A stretch of 34,473 bases of DNA from Firmicutes bacterium UBA5201 (GTDB lineage Bacteria > Bacillota > Clostridia > Peptostreptococcales > Acidaminobacteraceae): contig DHVT01000002.1 in assembly GCA_002412775.1 (NCBI GenBank), forward strand, positions 1 through 34,473, written 5' to 3'. How positions within the stretch are numbered: position 1 is the stretch's first letter; each line of letters begins with the position of its first letter. A program made the translations under genes and the position numbers. Below the pieces are notes generated by a model, which saw only the letters and a program-made list of their open reading frames with translations, was not told the DNA's origin and ran no database searches. Shown piece after piece: positions 21,950 to 30,214 of this stretch.

Positions 21950-23718
21950 CATAATACCTCCGGCGCTGTAAGCTCAATAAACATGTCAATGTCTTTTTTT
22001 ATGATACTCAGTGAAGCATTCCAGAAGTCGACCGATTCCACATCGATGGACATCGTTTTACAGACATCGGCAATGGAGAGTCTACCGGATACCGCCAGCA
22101 ACTCATCATAGTTAGCTTTGAAGAATTCAGGATTTTCCAAATACTTGGCATATAAGCCTTTGGCGAATAAAAGTCCGAAAGCATAAGGAAAGTTGTAGAA
22201 ATTGCGTTCAGCCGAGTAATAATGGGGCTTGATCAACCACATGTAAGGATGGAGGATGCTTGTGTCCAAGCCATCTCCATAAGCTTTCCTCTGGGCGTTG
22301 GTCATCAAGGCATTCAACTCGGAAACCGAAAGGGGATGGTCAGATCTGTTTTCAAACAGGTCTGTTTCAAATGTGTATCTCGAGAATATGTCGCAAATGA
22401 CCTGTGTGGCATCTTGCAAGCTGTTTTCGAGAATGGTTATGGATTCTTCAGCCGAAGCGATACCAAGTGCTGCGTTGTTGATAATCGTCTCACAGAAAGT
22501 TGAAGCGGTTTCCGCGAGCGGCATCGGGTAATGGGTATTGAGTATGTTTTCATCGTTTGTGCAGATGGCGTGGTACCCGTGGCCGAGTTCGTGTGCCATG
22601 GTGGTCACATCACTGAGGTTTCCGGTATAATTGAGCATGATTCTGAATTGTCCAAGTGGGTGCAATGATGAGCAGAAGGCACCACTGACCTTTCCTTGTC
22701 TGGGTTCGACGTCAATCCAATTGTTATCTAACGCCATTTGGGCCACATTTGCAAGTTTGTCTGAAAAACTTCTGAAATGATCCACAACAAATTGACTGCC
22801 CTCTTCAAATGAATATTGTTTTGAAAAAGAGCCAACGGGTGCAAATAAATCGTAAAAAGGCAATCCTTTTTCGTGTCCAAGGACATTGGCTTTGGTCCTT
22901 AAATATTTATGAAATTCGGGAAGTGAGTTTTCGATGGCCGTCATCATGGCGTCCAGTGTTCCTTTGGTCATTCTGGAATCTTTGAGTGTCATATGGAGAG
23001 GTGAATCGTAGCCTCTCATCTTGCTGGTGGTTATGACTTCTCCTTTTATGCTGTTCAATGCCATTGCTACGGCTTCGTCAATGGTTTTGTAGGCAGACAA
23101 TTCTGTTTCATATGCCCTTTTTCGTACTTCGGGTGATGGATCATAAGCGAAATTCCTTATAGTGGTTATAGGAAGATCCTTGGTCTCGCCATCAACTGAA
23201 AAAGGAGCTGTCAATTTTGATACAAGTTTGCTTTGAAGTGTATTCCACGATTTGGACCCAGTGATGCTCAGTTCTGACAACAACAGTTCTTCAGGCTCTG
23301 AAAGCATATGTTTTGATTTGTTTTTCTGCTCACTTATGATAAATGACAATGATTCAAGATATTCAGACCCTGAGATCAAAGCATCCAAATCTACTGTGGA
23401 ACTGAGAAATTGTGTCAAACGGGTCTCTGCCGAAGTGGTTTTTGATAGGAGTTTCTGAAGCTTGGTTCTGGCCTGTAACGCTTTTTCATGGCTTGTGTCT
23501 ACAGAAAACATCAGATTGGAGAAACTGATGAGTTTTATTGCGGTTTGCTGGATTTTTTCCAGTGTTCTGAAGTAATGTTCAAGGGATTCTGATGATTTTA
23601 ATGTTTCTGAGATAGAATCCAATGAATGGATCAGTTGGTCGAGTTGCTCGTAATCGGCTCTATATTCCGTTGAGTCGAAGCTTTTGTACAGTTCCTTCAA
23701 GGACCAGGTTTTGAACAT
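21949..23718 (-). CDS. pepF: M3-family oligoendopeptidase, first tandem copy
   Basis: A 589-residue zinc oligopeptidase with HELGHGYH and PMPLAETASTFCET, and the same order of motifs as the next gene (MRGYDSPL, GLPFYDLFAPVGS, HPYMWLIKPHYYSA). GGGAGGC precedes the ATG at 23718. The two genes overlap (TTATGATG), so they are translated together. They are diverged throughout rather than near-identical, so the duplication is old. PepF proteins act on short peptides, fitting a peptide-fermenting anaerobe with Pcp and M20 enzymes nearby. An inverted repeat GAATATT-N8-AATATTC (23761-23782) lies upstream and might be a regulatory site. Confidence 0.9.
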   Translation of the reverse strand: MFKTWSLKELYKSFDSTEYRADYEQLDQLIHSLDSISETLKSSESLEHYFRTLEKIQQTAIKLISFSNLMFSVDTSHEKALQARTKLQKLLSKTTSAETRLTQFLSSTVDLDALISGSEYLESLSFIISEQKNKSKHMLSEPEELLLSELSITGSKSWNTLQSKLVSKLTAPFSVDGETKDLPITTIRNFAYDPSPEVRKRAYETELSAYKTIDEAVAMALNSIKGEVITTSKMRGYDSPLHMTLKDSRMTKGTLDAMMTAIENSLPEFHKYLRTKANVLGHEKGLPFYDLFAPVGSFSKQYSFEEGSQFVVDHFRSFSDKLANVAQMALDNNWIDVEPRQGKVSGAFCSSLHPLGQFRIMLNYTGNLSDVTTMAHELGHGYHAICTNDENILNTHYPMPLAETASTFCETIINNAALGIASAEESITILENSLQDATQVICDIFSRYTFETDLFENRSDHPLSVSELNALMTNAQRKAYGDGLDTSILHPYMWLIKPHYYSAERNFYNFPYAFGLLFAKGLYAKYLENPEFFKANYDELLAVSGRLSIADVCKTMSIDVESVDFWNASLSIIKKDIDMFIELTAPEVL

Positions 23719-23797
23719 ATGTGCCTCCCAATTTATTTAGATTATCGAAATGTTTTTCAAGAATATTATAACATGAATATTCTGAATATCCATAAAA

Positions 23798-23833
23798 AAA
23801 ATCCTGAGCGGTTTCCGCTCCAGGATTTTTTAA
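23798..23833. terminator. Terminator of the diguanylate cyclase gene
   Basis: AAAATCCTG-AGCGG (23798-23811) pairs with CCGCT-CAGGATTTT (23815-23829), with one bulged C at 23820 and a TTT loop. A-runs and T-runs flank it on the two strands. It overlaps the stop codon of the minus-strand GGDEF gene. Confidence 0.88.
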
Positions 23834-25050
23834 AACATCAACGCTTTTTTGTTCTTATCTTTATATTGGTACATTCTCACATCTGCAATCCTTACGAGAA
23901 CATCATACACCATGGAATCGTCAGGTGATATTGCCGTACCGTAGCTGAAACTCATTGGAATTGAAATCCTTTGATGTTCAAGTTTGGCAGATTCGATTTT
24001 CTCCACAAGCGCAGACATTTTTTCCTCCGCTTTATGTGCATCGGTATTTCGGAAAAGCAAAGCGAACTCATCACCGCCAATCCTGGCGAACACATCGGAT
24101 TCTCGAATCGATTCTTTGACAATTTTAGTGAACTCCATGAGGACCAAATCTCCTACGGAATGTCCAAAACGGTCGTTGATGACTTTAAGGTCGTTGAGAT
24201 CGCACATGACCAGAGCATAAGATTCCATGTTTTCGAGTGAATGGGTCCTATAGGCATTGAAGATCTTCTCGAAATAGTTTCGGTTGTATATTCCTGTCAG
24301 ACTGTCATATCTTGACATATTCAATGTTTCATCCACCAGTTTTTTATTTTTGAGGGCGATGGCGATTTGTGTGGAGAAAAATTGGATCAACTGTCTGTCC
24401 ACTTCGTCAAACGCACCGGAAAATTCGCTGTCTATATTGAGAATGCCGACAATTTTACCTTCGATGACAATCGGTGCCGATAAAGACTCTTTGGGTTCAA
24501 GACCACCGGCCGCTCCCAATGAAAGGTTGGTGGATGGATCAAGCGATTTGGAATCGTAGGCGGCAATGTCCTTGATTATTATCGGCTGATCGTATTGCCC
24601 GCCGGCGTTCATATAAAGGAAGGTCTCTTCCAAAGCAAAGCTGATCTTTTGAAGTTGATCCAATGGATAACCGATACATGTTTTGAACTCATATCTACCG
24701 GATAGGGGGTTGTGGATCAGAAAACTGCCTCTGCTTGCTTTTTCGACGACATCAATGGCAGATTTGAGTATGAAATTGTAGTAATCTTCGTTTTGATCCA
24801 TATCCATGAACAAATGGCTGACTTTGAGAACCGTATCCAAAGTGTGGTTCTTAAAAACACTGATCCGTTTATACTTCCTCAGCTTATCTGCATTGACACA
24901 AGCCAAATACACGCTGATCCATATCATGACGCCGATAAAAACATACCCCATCAATGCACTGATGATGAAGAGCTGTCTGAAGACTATCGCACCCAAAAGT
25001 GCAACTATGCTTGGAATCAAAAGGGCCATAATAATTTTATGATTTGACAT
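23830..25050 (-). CDS. GAF-GGDEF diguanylate cyclase
   Basis: A 406-residue membrane-anchored enzyme predicted to make cyclic di-GMP from two GTP. Two hydrophobic segments lie at about 7-25 and 30-52. A GAF-like sensor domain spans about 75-235 (SAPIVIEGKIVGILNIDSE is typical). The GGDEF domain occupies about 245-400. The active-site loop ARIGGDEFALLF is intact. RESD precedes it by five residues, which is the RxxD inhibitory site that binds c-di-GMP. Other motifs, YDSLTGIYNRNYF and DLNDLKVINDRFGHSVGD, are canonical. No phosphodiesterase or effector gene is adjacent. The signal sensed by the GAF domain cannot be told. Confidence 0.9.
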   Translation of the reverse strand: MSNHKIIMALLIPSIVALLGAIVFRQLFIISALMGYVFIGVMIWISVYLACVNADKLRKYKRISVFKNHTLDTVLKVSHLFMDMDQNEDYYNFILKSAIDVVEKASRGSFLIHNPLSGRYEFKTCIGYPLDQLQKISFALEETFLYMNAGGQYDQPIIIKDIAAYDSKSLDPSTNLSLGAAGGLEPKESLSAPIVIEGKIVGILNIDSEFSGAFDEVDRQLIQFFSTQIAIALKNKKLVDETLNMSRYDSLTGIYNRNYFEKIFNAYRTHSLENMESYALVMCDLNDLKVINDRFGHSVGDLVLMEFTKIVKESIRESDVFARIGGDEFALLFRNTDAHKAEEKMSALVEKIESAKLEHQRISIPMSFSYGTAISPDDSMVYDVLVRIADVRMYQYKDKNKKALMF

Positions 25051-25150
25051 GAGATTTCCTTTCGGTTATAAAGTTATAATATATTGTGTGTTTTTTAAGG
25101 GTTTCTTAATAATTATGGTGTATAACTGAATTAACACATGAAATGAATAT

Positions 25151-25179
25151 TTGATTTATATTGTATATTTAATTATACA
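25151..25179 (+). promoter_or_regulatory. Promoter of the nfeD-SPFH operon
   Basis: TTGATT (25151-25156), a 17-base spacer and TATACA (25174-25179) lie 65 bases before the nfeD start, within an AT-rich 190-base spacer from the divergent GGDEF gene. Confidence 0.5.
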
Positions 25180-25243
25180 TGATAAAAGATACCAAAGAAA
25201 GCATCCTGTTTGGATTCTTTTGAATTATGTAAGGAGGCATTTT

Positions 25244-25684
25244 ATGACCCTTGATTATGTAACCATCACTTGGGCAGTTTTGATCGTGGTTTTCACGATC
25301 GTTGAAGCTTTGACTCTTGGACTCACTTCAATCTGGTTTGCTGTGGGATCTCTTGCGGCATTGATTACCGCATCTTTGGGATTCGGATTGCCGGTGCAGA
25401 TCATAGTGTTTGTGGTCGTGGCTGTTGTTTTGTTGGTATACACAAGACCGATAGCAAAAAAAGTGTTGAAAATAGGACATAATAAGACCAATATCGACGC
25501 TTTGATCGGACAGACAGGATACGTAGTAAAAAGTATCGAGGCGAAATCTGTAGGACAGGTAAAACTTGGTGGTCAAATCTGGACAGCCAAAGGACCTGGT
25601 CAAGAGACGTTTGAAGTGGACGATGCGGTTGAAGTATTAGCTATTGAAGGCGTAAAGTTGATTGTCAGGAAAGTGGATAAATAA
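25244..25684 (+). CDS. NfeD-like membrane protein
   Basis: A 146-residue short NfeD protein. Hydrophobic segments occupy about residues 5-70, and a C-terminal OB-fold domain (about 85-146: ALIGQTGYVVKS, GQVKLGGQIWTAK, EVLAIEGVKLIVRK) follows. Such proteins partner with SPFH/stomatin proteins at membranes, and the SPFH gene follows after 26 nt. AAGGAGGC precedes ATG 25244, so I rejected a longer frame starting at 25151. Its molecular role in bacteria is not well defined; membrane-microdomain or protein quality control functions are proposed for the pair. Confidence 0.87.
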   Translation: MTLDYVTITWAVLIVVFTIVEALTLGLTSIWFAVGSLAALITASLGFGLPVQIIVFVVVAVVLLVYTRPIAKKVLKIGHNKTNIDALIGQTGYVVKSIEAKSVGQVKLGGQIWTAKGPGQETFEVDDAVEVLAIEGVKLIVRKVDK

Positions 25685-25710
25685 TAATAATATAAAATAG
25701 GAGGTTTTTT

Positions 25711-26649
25711 ATGGAATTCATTATTGGAGCAGTGCTGGCCATATTGGCGTTGTTGTTGGTTGTAGTCAACATCAAGATTGTACCACAATCCAATGCTTAT
25801 GTCGTAGAACGTCTCGGTGCATATCATACCACTTGGGAAACTGGGTTGCACCTCAAGATTCCTCTGTTCGACAGGATTGCGAAAAAAGTGACATTGAAAG
25901 AATTGGTTGTCGATTTCCCTCCCCAGCCAGTAATCACCAAAGACAACGTCACAATGAAAATTGACACAGTGGTATACTATCAGATCACAGACGCAAAACT
26001 CTACACTTATGGAGTGGCCCAGCCAATCGTTGCCATCGAAAATCTGACGGCAACCACACTAAGAAATATCATCGGTCAATTGGAACTGGATGAGACATTG
26101 ACTTCCAGAGATTTGATCAACACACAAATGAGAAGCATTTTGGATGAGGCAACTGATCCGTGGGGCATCAAAGTCAATCGTGTCGAAGTAAAGAACATAC
26201 TTCCACCAAAAGACATACAGGAAGCAATGGAAAAACAAATGCGTGCTGAGCGTGAGAGAAGAGAATCCATACTTCGAGCTGAAGGTGAAAAAAGAGCTGC
26301 GATCCTTACTGCGGAAGGTCGTAAGGAAGCTGTTATACTGGATGCGGAAGCCGACAAGCGTTCTGCGATCTTAAGAGCCGAAGCAAAGAAAGAAGCTCAG
26401 ATCAGAGAAGCCGAAGGTGAAGCTGAAGCGATCTTAAAGGTTCAACAAGCGACTGCACATGGTCTTGAAATGATCAAAAAAGCCGATGCGAATCAAGCGG
26501 TATTGACCATCAAAAGTTTTGAGGCACTCGTTAAAGTCGCCAACGGAAACGCGACCAAGATGATTATTCCATCCGATCTCGGAAGTGTGGCGAATTTGGT
26601 GGCAAGTATTTCCGAAGTAGCAAATTTCAGCAAGGATAAAACGGAATAG
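25711..26649 (+). CDS. SPFH/stomatin-like protein (QmcA/YbbK type)
   Basis: A 312-residue SPFH-family protein. It has one N-terminal membrane segment (about 1-20), then the SPFH/band-7 domain (about 22-180: VPQSNAYVVERLGAYHTTWETG) and a long charged coiled coil (about 170-240) with repeats of the type RAEGEKRAAILTAEGRKEA. A C-terminal hydrophobic segment follows. This is the slipin/stomatin layout that oligomerises in membranes and often partners NfeD, encoded just upstream. AGGAGGT precedes ATG 25711. A terminator closes the two-gene operon. Flotillin is less likely because the protein is short. Confidence 0.9.
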   Translation: MEFIIGAVLAILALLLVVVNIKIVPQSNAYVVERLGAYHTTWETGLHLKIPLFDRIAKKVTLKELVVDFPPQPVITKDNVTMKIDTVVYYQITDAKLYTYGVAQPIVAIENLTATTLRNIIGQLELDETLTSRDLINTQMRSILDEATDPWGIKVNRVEVKNILPPKDIQEAMEKQMRAERERRESILRAEGEKRAAILTAEGRKEAVILDAEADKRSAILRAEAKKEAQIREAEGEAEAILKVQQATAHGLEMIKKADANQAVLTIKSFEALVKVANGNATKMIIPSDLGSVANLVASISEVANFSKDKTE

Positions 26650-26664
26650 TATGAATAGTGATTG

Positions 26665-26690
26665 GCCGAGGATAAATCCTCGGCTTTTTT
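26665..26690 (+). terminator. Terminator of the nfeD-SPFH operon
   Basis: GCCGAGGAT (26665-26673) and ATCCTCGGC (26676-26684) form a 9-bp perfect stem, followed by six T. Confidence 0.93.
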
Positions 26691-26764
26691 ATTTGATATA
26701 ATCAATATTCAAATTAATATATTTAACTAAAAGTTAGAAAAAGGTTAGAATTATGCGTTTACGA

Positions 26765-26793
26765 TTGACATTATTCATTTAGAAGCGTATTTT
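26765..26793 (+). promoter_or_regulatory. Promoter of the DUF2089-ABC exporter operon
   Basis: TTGACA (26765-26770), a 17-base spacer and TATTTT (26788-26793) lie 32 bases before the DUF2089 gene start. No other clear promoter or terminator is seen until 31850, so this may drive five genes. Confidence 0.65.
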
Positions 26794-26824
26794 AGAGTTA
26801 TAAACAACTTGAAAGGAGATGCGA

Positions 26825-27202
26825 ATGAAAAAAGAAGTCATCGGAAAGTGTCCTGTGTGTGATTCGAAGTTGAAAGTTGTCAAATTGAATTGTGATCGAT
26901 GCAATACATCCATTGAAGGTCATTTCGAACTGGACAAATTCACTTATCTGAGCAAGGACCAAAAGCATTTCATAGAAATATTCATAAAAAACAGAGGCAA
27001 TATCAAGGAAATCGAAAGAGATCTCGGGATATCTTATCCAACTGTAAGGCGGAGTCTCGACCAAGTCATTGAAGCCCTCGGATATAGTATCAAGGCTGAA
27101 AATGAAGATCCGAAAGTGGACAAGAAAGAAATCCTTGAAAAACTGAGCAAAGGTGAGATGAACTCGGAGGAAGCGCTAAGGCTTCTTCGTGGCGAAGAGT
27201 AG
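26825..27202 (+). CDS. DUF2089-family zinc-ribbon/HTH protein
   Basis: A 125-residue predicted regulator. The N-terminal zinc ribbon has CPVCDSKL and CDRCNTSI. The central region (TYLSKDQKHFIEIFIKNRGN, IERDLGISYPTVRRSLDQVI) is a helix-turn-helix. The C-terminal tail (EILEKLSKGEMNSEEALRLL) is a short helical module also present at the N termini of the next two proteins. DUF2089 proteins commonly precede SHOCT-like/DUF4097 genes in Firmicutes and are thought to regulate them. I chose ATG 26825 with AAAGGAG at a suitable distance; the ATG at 26819 overlaps it. The operon continues after 9 nt. Confidence 0.85.
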   Translation: MKKEVIGKCPVCDSKLKVVKLNCDRCNTSIEGHFELDKFTYLSKDQKHFIEIFIKNRGNIKEIERDLGISYPTVRRSLDQVIEALGYSIKAENEDPKVDKKEILEKLSKGEMNSEEALRLLRGEE

Positions 27203-27211
27203 GAGGATCTG

Positions 27212-27586
27212 ATGAAGGAAGAACAAATGAAAATCTTGAAAATGATTGAGGATGGAGTGATCACAGCGGCGGATGGAATGAAGTTGCTTGAAGCGATCAA
27301 TGATGAGCCCCAAGCAACAGAAGGGGAGAAAAACGAAACTGTGGAATGGGTGAAAATAAAAGTTTCCGATCCGAAAAGGGTCAATAAGGATGTCAATATC
27401 AAGCTGCCAATGAGTCTGATAAAAATCGGAATGAAAATCGGTGAAAAGTTCTCGGTCAATTTTGGAACCAATTTGGATCCAGGAGATTTCCAAAAGATCT
27501 TGGAAGCGATTCAAGAAGGTGGAGCGGGTGAAGTCATCAATATTGAAACCGACGATGGGCAAATTGTAGAAATTTCACTTGTGTAG
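27212..27586 (+). CDS. Small SHOCT-like-domain protein
   Basis: A 124-residue protein of unknown function. Residues about 3-30 (QMKILKMIEDGVITAADGMK, then LLEAI) form the SHOCT-like helical module seen also in both neighbours. The rest (WVKIKVSDPKRVNKDVNIKL onward, with GEKFSVNFGTNLDPGDFQKI and a final VINIETDDGQIVEISLV) looks like a small alpha/beta domain found in clostridial proteins encoded beside DUF4097 genes. There is no signal peptide or membrane segment. AGGAGG lies 5 nt before ATG 27212. It probably works with the DUF4097 protein encoded next; no biochemical role is known to me. Confidence 0.75.
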   Translation: MKEEQMKILKMIEDGVITAADGMKLLEAINDEPQATEGEKNETVEWVKIKVSDPKRVNKDVNIKLPMSLIKIGMKIGEKFSVNFGTNLDPGDFQKILEAIQEGGAGEVINIETDDGQIVEISLV

Positions 27587-27596
27587 GAGGTGTCTA

Positions 27597-28550
27597 ATGA
27601 GCAGCAAACTGGAAATACTGAAAATGATAGAAGCAGGCAAAATTTCTGTAGAGCAAGGTCTTGAACTGATTGAAGCCCTCGAGCAAACAGAACGTATCGA
27701 AGGCGACATAAGGGACGAATCGGAAGTGTACGAGAAAGAAACGGATCGAATAGAGCAATCGATTATGATGAGTTTCGATGTCGCACTTACCACTTGTAAA
27801 ATCAATATTGAAAGATCTAATGTCGACGATGTCACCATTGAACTGTTTGACGACAAGACAAGAGAACTGGTGGCCAAACCGGAGTGGCTTCATTTTTATG
27901 AGGAGAAGCATTACATCTCCATTAAAGAGACCAGGGTGACGAACCTTACCGATATATTTGATTTCTTCAAGAGTGGTTCAGGCAGTATGAGTCCGATTTT
28001 CATCAATGTGAAAGTTCCAATGGAGTTTGATGTGGACAGAGGGAAATTTTCAACTGTCTCAGGTAACATTTCCATGATTGGACTTAGGGCAATCGATCTG
28101 GAAGCAAAGAGTGTCAGCGGTAAAATTGTGGCCACTGATTTGAAGGCGAAAGTGATTCAATTGAAGTCCACCTCCGGGAATGTCATCGCCGACAATGTGA
28201 AAGCGGCGAGAATTTATTTGAATTCCACTTCAGGAAAAGTGAAATCGTCAGGGATTTACAACAAAGTGGAAAGCAAAACCATTTCAGGCAATATAGAAAT
28301 CGACGGTGGAGAAAATTTGGATGAGATCACGCTCAGCAGCGTTTCAGGCAAAATTTCCGTTTATGTTCCCGAACCGGAAATGTACAATCTTTTTTTCGAC
28401 TCGGTTTCGGGTTCGATGGATACAAGTGGATTTGCAGTAGTGGATAAAAACATCGCAGGGAAGAAACACATTGCCATCGACAACCGTTCAGACCATAAAA
28501 CCATAAAAATCAATACGGTCTCGGGAAAAATATTACTGGATAAGAAATAA
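27597..28550 (+). CDS. DUF4097 beta-repeat protein with SHOCT-like N terminus
   Basis: A 317-residue protein. Residues 1-30 (SKLEILKMIEAGKISVEQGL, then ELIEAL) are the SHOCT-like module. From about 130 onward come repeated strands ending in S-[VTI]-SG-[KN]-[IV] (TVSGNI, SVSGKI, STSGNV, STSGKV, TISGNI, SVSGKI, TVSGKI), spaced about 20 residues apart: the DUF4097 beta-helix-like fold. The same SHOCT-DUF4097 layout occurs in YvlB and the enterococcal daptomycin-response protein LiaX, which act in envelope stress. No signal peptide is visible. AGGAGGTG precedes ATG 27597. An ABC exporter pair follows after 17 nt, so an envelope-stress or antimicrobial-peptide role is plausible but not shown. Confidence 0.82.
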   Translation: MSSKLEILKMIEAGKISVEQGLELIEALEQTERIEGDIRDESEVYEKETDRIEQSIMMSFDVALTTCKINIERSNVDDVTIELFDDKTRELVAKPEWLHFYEEKHYISIKETRVTNLTDIFDFFKSGSGSMSPIFINVKVPMEFDVDRGKFSTVSGNISMIGLRAIDLEAKSVSGKIVATDLKAKVIQLKSTSGNVIADNVKAARIYLNSTSGKVKSSGIYNKVESKTISGNIEIDGGENLDEITLSSVSGKISVYVPEPEMYNLFFDSVSGSMDTSGFAVVDKNIAGKKHIAIDNRSDHKTIKINTVSGKILLDKK

Positions 28551-28567
28551 ACAAAAGGTGGAGTCCT

Positions 28568-30214
28568 ATGAGGGAATTGCTAAAAAAAAGAAAAAAGGCG
28601 TTTGCAGTGTATGTAGGCGCCTGCTTGATTCCAGTCATCACTCAAATGCTGAACAACTATGTTTTTGCTAGACTTCTTGGCAGTGTGGAATCTCAAAGTA
28701 TGAGAGAGTTCTATATAGCCATCTACATTGCGGCCAGTTTTGTGGTCATTTCAACATTGCTGTATATTCTGTCCCGGTTTTTGAGAATACGTTTCATGAG
28801 GGACACCATTTTGGATATCAGACTTCAGGCATTTGACAAGATATTGAGGAGCAACCTTGACAAGTTTGGAAAGAAATCCAAGGATGTTTACATCTCCAAT
28901 TTGATCAATGATATCAATTTGTTTGAGCAGAACTTCTTTTTCAAACTCATCAATATCATTTTCAGAGGAGGCGTGTACGTGGTTTCCATTGTTGTGCTGT
29001 TGTTCCTCGATCCGAGATTCGCACTGGCCATATTTGCTGTGTCTGTCGTCATCTTCTTTATCTCCAAACGTTTTGAAAAGAAAACAATAGCACTTCAAGA
29101 GGATGTCTCGGCCAGAAATGAAGTGTTCACCGTCAATGTTGCGAACACGTTCAACGGTCTCGAGATTTTGAAGCTCAATAATATTGAAGAGACATTTCTG
29201 AACAAGACGTTGAAAATGATTGATAGAGTGGAAAGTAAAAAAATGCATTATGGAGTATTTGCAGAAGGTCAAAGAAGCATAACAAGGTTGCTTGGAACAG
29301 GCATATTTGTCGTCATATTGATCTATATGCTGGAGCAATTGAATCAAGGGCTCTCAATCACAAGAATGACATTTATGATTCAACTTGCGAACGGTTGTGT
29401 TTGGCCGCTTGAACAAGTTATGCCAATGATCAATGAACTCAAAGCCTCAGTAAAAATCTATGATAAGATCGCCGGCAACGAAATTGATGAAATGCCAGTA
29501 TCAGAAGGTCATTTGCCTTTTGTGTTCAATCATTCCATTGAAATCAAGAACCTATCCTTCCAATTTGAAGAAAGAAATGTTCTCAGCGATATCAATCTCA
29601 AGATTGAGAAAGGAAAAAAATATCTGCTTAAGGGCCCGAGTGGGTCAGGAAAATCGACATTGATCAAGCTGTTGTCGAAGGTTTACGACAATTATGAGGG
29701 CACCATCGAAATCGATGGTGTGAACTTAAAGGATATCAAAATTTCAGAGTTCAACAATAAAGTCTCCTTCATTTTTCAAGATGTATTCCTATTTGAAGAT
29801 AGTTTGTACAATAATATCTCATTATTCAAACCTGATTATGATGAGCGGGTCAAAGAAGCTGTAATAAAGTCTGGGTTGAATGACATGATGGAGTGGGATT
29901 CGGATTTCATCAATATGGATTTGAGTGAAAATGGGAAAAATCTATCCGGTGGGCAAAGACAAAGGATTTCTATAGCAAGAGCGATAGCAAAAGATGTGGA
30001 TGTCTTATTTGCTGACGAAGCGACTTCCAGTCTTGATTCCGAACTGGGGAAAAAGATTGAGGAGACCTTGCTAAAAATGGAGTGTACGTTGATTGCCGTT
30101 TCACATAGGACTTATGAGGAGGTCTCGGAACTGTATGATTTTGTTTTGGAACTCAAGAACGGGCATTTGACGACTTATTCCGGAATTGACTATTTTGAGG
30201 AGGTTGTCGCCTGA
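28568..30214 (+). CDS. ABC exporter half-transporter, first subunit
   Basis: A 548-residue type IV ABC exporter half with an N-terminal six-helix membrane domain (about 1-300) and a C-terminal ATPase. Walker A is GPSGSGKST, the signature is LSGGQRQR, Walker B is VDVLFADEATSS with the catalytic glutamate, and the switch histidine is in VSHR. GGTGGAG precedes ATG 28568. Its stop overlaps the start of a second half-transporter by one base, so the two very probably form a heterodimer. The substrate cannot be inferred; the operon partners suggest cell-envelope or peptide export. There is no peptidase C39 domain. Confidence 0.9.
   Translation: MRELLKKRKKAFAVYVGACLIPVITQMLNNYVFARLLGSVESQSMREFYIAIYIAASFVVISTLLYILSRFLRIRFMRDTILDIRLQAFDKILRSNLDKFGKKSKDVYISNLINDINLFEQNFFFKLINIIFRGGVYVVSIVVLLFLDPRFALAIFAVSVVIFFISKRFEKKTIALQEDVSARNEVFTVNVANTFNGLEILKLNNIEETFLNKTLKMIDRVESKKMHYGVFAEGQRSITRLLGTGIFVVILIYMLEQLNQGLSITRMTFMIQLANGCVWPLEQVMPMINELKASVKIYDKIAGNEIDEMPVSEGHLPFVFNHSIEIKNLSFQFEERNVLSDINLKIEKGKKYLLKGPSGSGKSTLIKLLSKVYDNYEGTIEIDGVNLKDIKISEFNNKVSFIFQDVFLFEDSLYNNISLFKPDYDERVKEAVIKSGLNDMMEWDSDFINMDLSENGKNLSGGQRQRISIARAIAKDVDVLFADEATSSLDSELGKKIEETLLKMECTLIAVSHRTYEEVSELYDFVLELKNGHLTTYSGIDYFEEVVA

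Noticed and set aside
20171..23718. One peptidase gene split by a frameshift
   Set aside because: Both copies carry complete HELGH and C-terminal motifs at full length, so they are two paralogues.
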